From Streptomyces qinglanensis (lineage in GTDB: Bacteria; Actinomycetota; Actinomycetes; Streptomycetales; Streptomycetaceae), in NCBI RefSeq assembly GCF_900111245.1, contig NZ_FOGO01000020.1, forward strand, positions 1 through 64,000: DNA of 64,000 nt, read 5' to 3'. The position numbers and the translations under genes are program-made. Shown here piece by piece: positions 58,827 to 64,000 of the stretch (positions within the stretch are counted from its first letter, which is position 1; every line of letters begins with the position of its first letter). The notes below the pieces were generated by a model, which was not told where the DNA came from, searched no databases, and saw nothing but the letters and a program-made list of their open reading frames with translations.

Positions 58827-60091
58827 CAGGCTCCGTCCCCCTCTTGGCGGTCCCGCTCGGGATCCCGCTCCCGGCCGTCCCGGTCGGAGCCCTGCGCCGG
58901 GTCCTGGGCGGTGTCCGGCGCCGAGGCATCGGCGTCCGAGCGCCCGTCCCCGCCCCGGTCATGGCCGCCCGGATCACGGCCGTCCTGGTCACGACTGTCC
59001 TGGTCACGACTGTCCGCGGACTGGTCACGACCGTCCGCGCCTCGGGCACGGCCGTCCGCGGACGGGGCGCCGCCGTCGCCGGTACGGGCGGCAGCGTCCG
59101 GGGCGTCGGAGGGCGCCGCCTCCTCGCCGCCGGACGGGGCGGGCTGGTGCCAGGGAGCGTCGGTGGAGCGCGGTGGGGCGGGAGTGCTCTCGGTGCGGTC
59201 GGCAGCTCCGGGACGCTCCGCCGGGTGCTCCCGCTTCGCCGCGGACTGCTCCGCCGCGGACTGGTCCGGCTGCTCCGGTGCGGGCTTCCCCGGTTCCTCC
59301 GGCGCGGACTTTCCCGGTCCCGCCGCGCGCTGCGACGCCGAGCCGGCACTCGCGCTGCGGGTGCGCCGCGGGCCGCGTGAGGGAGCCGGGGCCGCCTCCG
59401 CGTCCGGCTGGGAGGCCGAGCCGGCGCGTGCGCTGCGGGTACGGCGCGGGGTGTCGCCCGCGGTGCGGCGGGTGCGTTCGCGGGCGGGAGCCGGCGGGAG
59501 CTGGCCCTTGAGAGGGCCCCACTCGTTGGGGTCCGGGACGCCCGGCGGGAGCATCTGGCGGCGCTTGGGTCCGCCGTGCCCGGACTCGCCGGGCTCCTTC
59601 GCGCCGGGCCACGCCTTGGCGACGCGGGCCGCGAGGACGAAGTCCTTGCGCAGCGGGTGCCCCTCGAAGGAGTCGGGCAGCAGCAGCGGGACGAGGTGCG
59701 GATGGCCGGGGAAGTCGATGCCGAACATCTCGTGGGTCTCCCGCTCGTGCCACGCGGCACCGGCGTAGACCCCGGTGGCGGTGGGCAGCGCCGGCGCCTG
59801 GTGGGGCAGCGTCGTACGCAGGACCAGGCGGCGCACGCCCCGGCCCGCCGCCGGCAGCGCCGCCAGATGCGCGCACACCCGGATGCCGGTGCCGGGCTCG
59901 TCGACGGCGCTGAGCCAGTCGAAGTAGGTGCAGCCGAGTTCGTCGCGGGCCGCGGTCAGCGCGGGGATCCAGGCGTCGGCCGGTACGTCGGCGGTGAGCA
60001 GCCCGTAGGCGTCCTCGGCCGTCGCGCCCGCGCCGAAGAGCTCCTCGGCCGAGCGCGGCAGCCAGCCGGGGTGCTGGGGCGGCTCGGTCAC
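58826..60091 (-). CDS. nuoC: NADH-quinone oxidoreductase subunit C-like, with very long disordered tail
   Basis: 421 residues. The first 190 or so form the NuoC (30-kDa) domain: HERETHEMFGIDFPGHPHLVPLLLPDSFEGHPLRKDF. The remaining 230 are low complexity (Ala/Pro/Ser-rich, then Asp/Arg-rich repeats such as DSRDQDSRDQDGRD). No NuoD domain is fused. GTG start overlapping the nuoB stop (GTGA). Confidence 0.92.
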   Translation of the reverse strand: MTEPPQHPGWLPRSAEELFGAGATAEDAYGLLTADVPADAWIPALTAARDELGCTYFDWLSAVDEPGTGIRVCAHLAALPAAGRGVRRLVLRTTLPHQAPALPTATGVYAGAAWHERETHEMFGIDFPGHPHLVPLLLPDSFEGHPLRKDFVLAARVAKAWPGAKEPGESGHGGPKRRQMLPPGVPDPNEWGPLKGQLPPAPARERTRRTAGDTPRRTRSARAGSASQPDAEAAPAPSRGPRRTRSASAGSASQRAAGPGKSAPEEPGKPAPEQPDQSAAEQSAAKREHPAERPGAADRTESTPAPPRSTDAPWHQPAPSGGEEAAPSDAPDAAARTGDGGAPSADGRARGADGRDQSADSRDQDSRDQDGRDPGGHDRGGDGRSDADASAPDTAQDPAQGSDRDGRERDPERDRQEGDGA

Positions 60092-60801
60092 CGTCCGTCC
60101 CCTTCCGTGTCGCCGTCCGGTTCCGACTGCGGCGCGGCGGACGCAGACGGCGCAGACCGATCCGCTGAACCGTCCGGCTCCGGCGACGCCGCGGGCGGGG
60201 CGACCAGGCCGCTGGTGAGGGCGCCTGCGGAGGGCGCGGGCGCGTCGCGTCCCGCGTAGCGGTCGGCGGTGGACTCGGCGGCGATCTTCTCCTGGAGCTT
60301 GAGCACGCCCTGGAGCAGCGCCTCGGGCCGCGGCGGGCAGCCGGGCACGTAGACGTCGACGGGGATGATCTGGTCGACGCCCTTGGTGACCGCGTAGGAG
60401 TCCCAGTAGGGGCCGCCGCAGTTGGAGCAGGCGCCGAAGGAGATGACGTACTTGGGCTCGGGCATCTGCTCGTAGAGACGTTTGACGGCGGGTGCCATCT
60501 TGTCGGTGACCGTGCCGGAGACGACCATCAGGTCGGCCTGCCGGGGGCCGGGAGCGAAGGGGATGACACCGAGCCGGATGAAGTCGTGCCGTGCCATGGA
60601 GGCGGCGATGAACTCGATGGCGCAACAGGCCAGCCCGAAGTTGAAGACCCAGAGGCTGTAGCGGCGGCCCCAGTTGAGGACCACCTTCATCGGTTCGGGT
60701 GCCAGCCGGGAGAGCAGCCCGAGCTGGGACCGCCCCTCGGCGCGCGGCACCGCGGCGGGAGCCGGTGCCGCGGCGGAGGTCGGGGTGTTCGTTACGTCCA
60801 T
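60088..60801 (-). CDS. nuoB: NADH-quinone oxidoreductase subunit B-like
   Basis: 237 residues. Cluster N2 cysteines are present in LACCAIEF, FGACSNCGGPYWD and VPGCPPRPEAL. N2 is the terminal iron-sulfur cluster at the quinone site. A 55-residue disordered C-terminal extension follows. The ATG lies 10 nt inside the end of nuoA. Confidence 0.95.
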   Translation of the reverse strand: MDVTNTPTSAAAPAPAAVPRAEGRSQLGLLSRLAPEPMKVVLNWGRRYSLWVFNFGLACCAIEFIAASMARHDFIRLGVIPFAPGPRQADLMVVSGTVTDKMAPAVKRLYEQMPEPKYVISFGACSNCGGPYWDSYAVTKGVDQIIPVDVYVPGCPPRPEALLQGVLKLQEKIAAESTADRYAGRDAPAPSAGALTSGLVAPPAASPEPDGSADRSAPSASAAPQSEPDGDTEGDGR

Positions 60802-61163
60802 TCCAGGACGCCCTTCTTGTACGCGTAGAGCAGGCCGACGGCCAGGAAGCCGAGGAAGACGAACATCTCCGCGAGCGTGGTGGCGCCGTAGCCGGGCGCG
60901 GCGAACACCGTCGACCAGGGGAACAGGAAGACCGAGTCGACGGCGAAGACGACGTAGAGGAAGGCGTAGACGTAGTAGCGGACCTGGGTGTGCGCCCAGC
61001 CCTCGCCGACGGGGTCGACACCGCACTCGTAGGTCAGCATCTTCTCGGGGGTCGGGACCACGGGCCGCAGCAGCCGACCGGCGGCGAAGGCCGCGCAGAC
61101 GAAGAGCACACCGACGACGGCTACCAGCCCGACGACCGTGTAGCCGTGGAAGTAGTCCGGCAC
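60792..61163 (-). CDS. nuoA: NADH-quinone oxidoreductase subunit A-like
   Basis: 123 residues, three membrane helices. Conserved EKMLTYECGVDPVG (with the loop Cys), RYYVYAFLYVVFAVDSVFLFPW and GYGATTLAEMFVFLGFLAVGLLYAYKKGVLEW. GTG start at 61163 (MPDYFHGYTVV). First gene of the cluster, divergent from korA. Confidence 0.94.
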   Translation of the reverse strand: MPDYFHGYTVVGLVAVVGVLFVCAAFAAGRLLRPVVPTPEKMLTYECGVDPVGEGWAHTQVRYYVYAFLYVVFAVDSVFLFPWSTVFAAPGYGATTLAEMFVFLGFLAVGLLYAYKKGVLEWT

Positions 61164-61645
61164 GCCTGCCCCGTCCTGAGTGTCGGTGTGTACGTTCGAG
61201 GATCTGTACGCACGGAGTGTAGGCCCTCCGGGGGTCGCCGAGGACGGCCGCGTCACACTCGCGGGCCTCTCCCGCGGGGCCGCGGCCGACGCCGCCCGAC
61301 CCCGCAGGCCCAGATCCGGAACCGCCGCCTCCGGTGTTGCTCCGGCGCCGCCTCCGGCATCCGCGTCCGGCGGCGTCCCCGGCCCGGCCCCCGGCGCCGC
61401 GCCGCAGGCGTTCGGTCTTTCCGATGGTGATCCGCGTCACCCCGGGGCGGGGTCCGGCCCGCCGCCCGTTCGAGGAGCCCTCCAGCAAGGAGGCGGAGTC
61501 TGGCGGCACGGCGTACTCCGTGGCGGCAGCAGCGCACGCCAGATGTCTCAAAAATCTGTCCACGATGGGAACAGCCACGGGAAGGCAACCCTTAGCAACG
61601 TACGATGGCAGGCGAGCCGCCGCCTTGAGGGAGGTCCGATCCACC
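61164..61645. promoter_or_regulatory. Divergent promoter region nuoA/korA
   Basis: 482 bp between the two divergent units. It must hold promoters for the nuo-like cluster and for kor. A longer in-frame extension upstream of korA (from about 61562) is unlike the family and was not used. No specific operator was recognised. Confidence 0.45.

Positions 61646-64000
<2,355 letters not shown>

Noticed and set aside
58826..60091. A fused NuoCD protein
   Set aside because: After the NuoC domain only low-complexity sequence follows; none of the conserved 49-kDa (NuoD) motifs is present.

Overview
This window comes from a high-GC actinomycete, almost certainly a Streptomyces or close relative. The evidence is GTG/TTG starts throughout, the rpmG-tRNA-tRNA and nusG-secE-tRNA-Trp gene orders, a long acidic NusG extension, a DUF1707 protein beside rpsL, and an incomplete nuo cluster next to 2-oxoacid:ferredoxin oxidoreductase genes. 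No species call is attempted.

Layout. 0-7 kb is an accessory carbohydrate block: panD, then a LacI-type regulator, a secreted glycoside hydrolase translationally coupled to a DUF1996 protein, and a divergent Tat-exported beta-helix protein. Near-identical AGCGCT-centred operators sit in front of the regulator, the hydrolase pair and the beta-helix gene, so the block looks like a self-contained regulon. 7.1-26.4 kb is the core expression cluster, all on the minus strand: secE-nusG, rplK-rplA, a lipoprotein gene, rplJ-rplL, rpoB-rpoC, a DUF1707 protein, rpsL-rpsG-fusA-tuf, with tRNA-Trp upstream and strong hairpin terminators between units. RpoB carries Asn in place of the Ser at the main rifampicin-resistance position (E. 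coli 531).

26.7-35.4 kb is housekeeping: an aspartate-type aminotransferase, an adenosine deaminase homologue, murB, a hadA-hadB-like dehydratase pair, rpmG, tRNA-Met and tRNA-Thr, a degenerate amidohydrolase, an NAD(P)-binding protein and an AhpD-like protein.

35.79-48.37 kb is an integrated element bounded by a 53-bp direct repeat of the 3' half of tRNA-Tyr, the kind of site used by SLP1 in S. coelicolor. No integrase, replication or transfer gene is recognisable. It carries a P-loop NTPase with fifteen exact 32-residue TPR-like repeats and two TTA codons, a GntR regulator divergent from five small genes (four of them chained by 14-nt overlaps), an AT-richer pentapeptide-repeat membrane protein, an IS481-type insertion sequence, and a three-gene operon ending in a helix-turn-helix protein. 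It fits an integrase-less cis-mobilizable or decayed element with possible defence cargo.

48.7-64 kb returns to the chromosome: a YajQ-family protein, a YccF-domain protein, htpX, then nuoA-B-C-H-I-J-K-L-M-N without nuoD, E, F or G, divergent from korA and the start of korB. The missing NADH module and the kor neighbours suggest, but do not prove, a ferredoxin-linked membrane complex.
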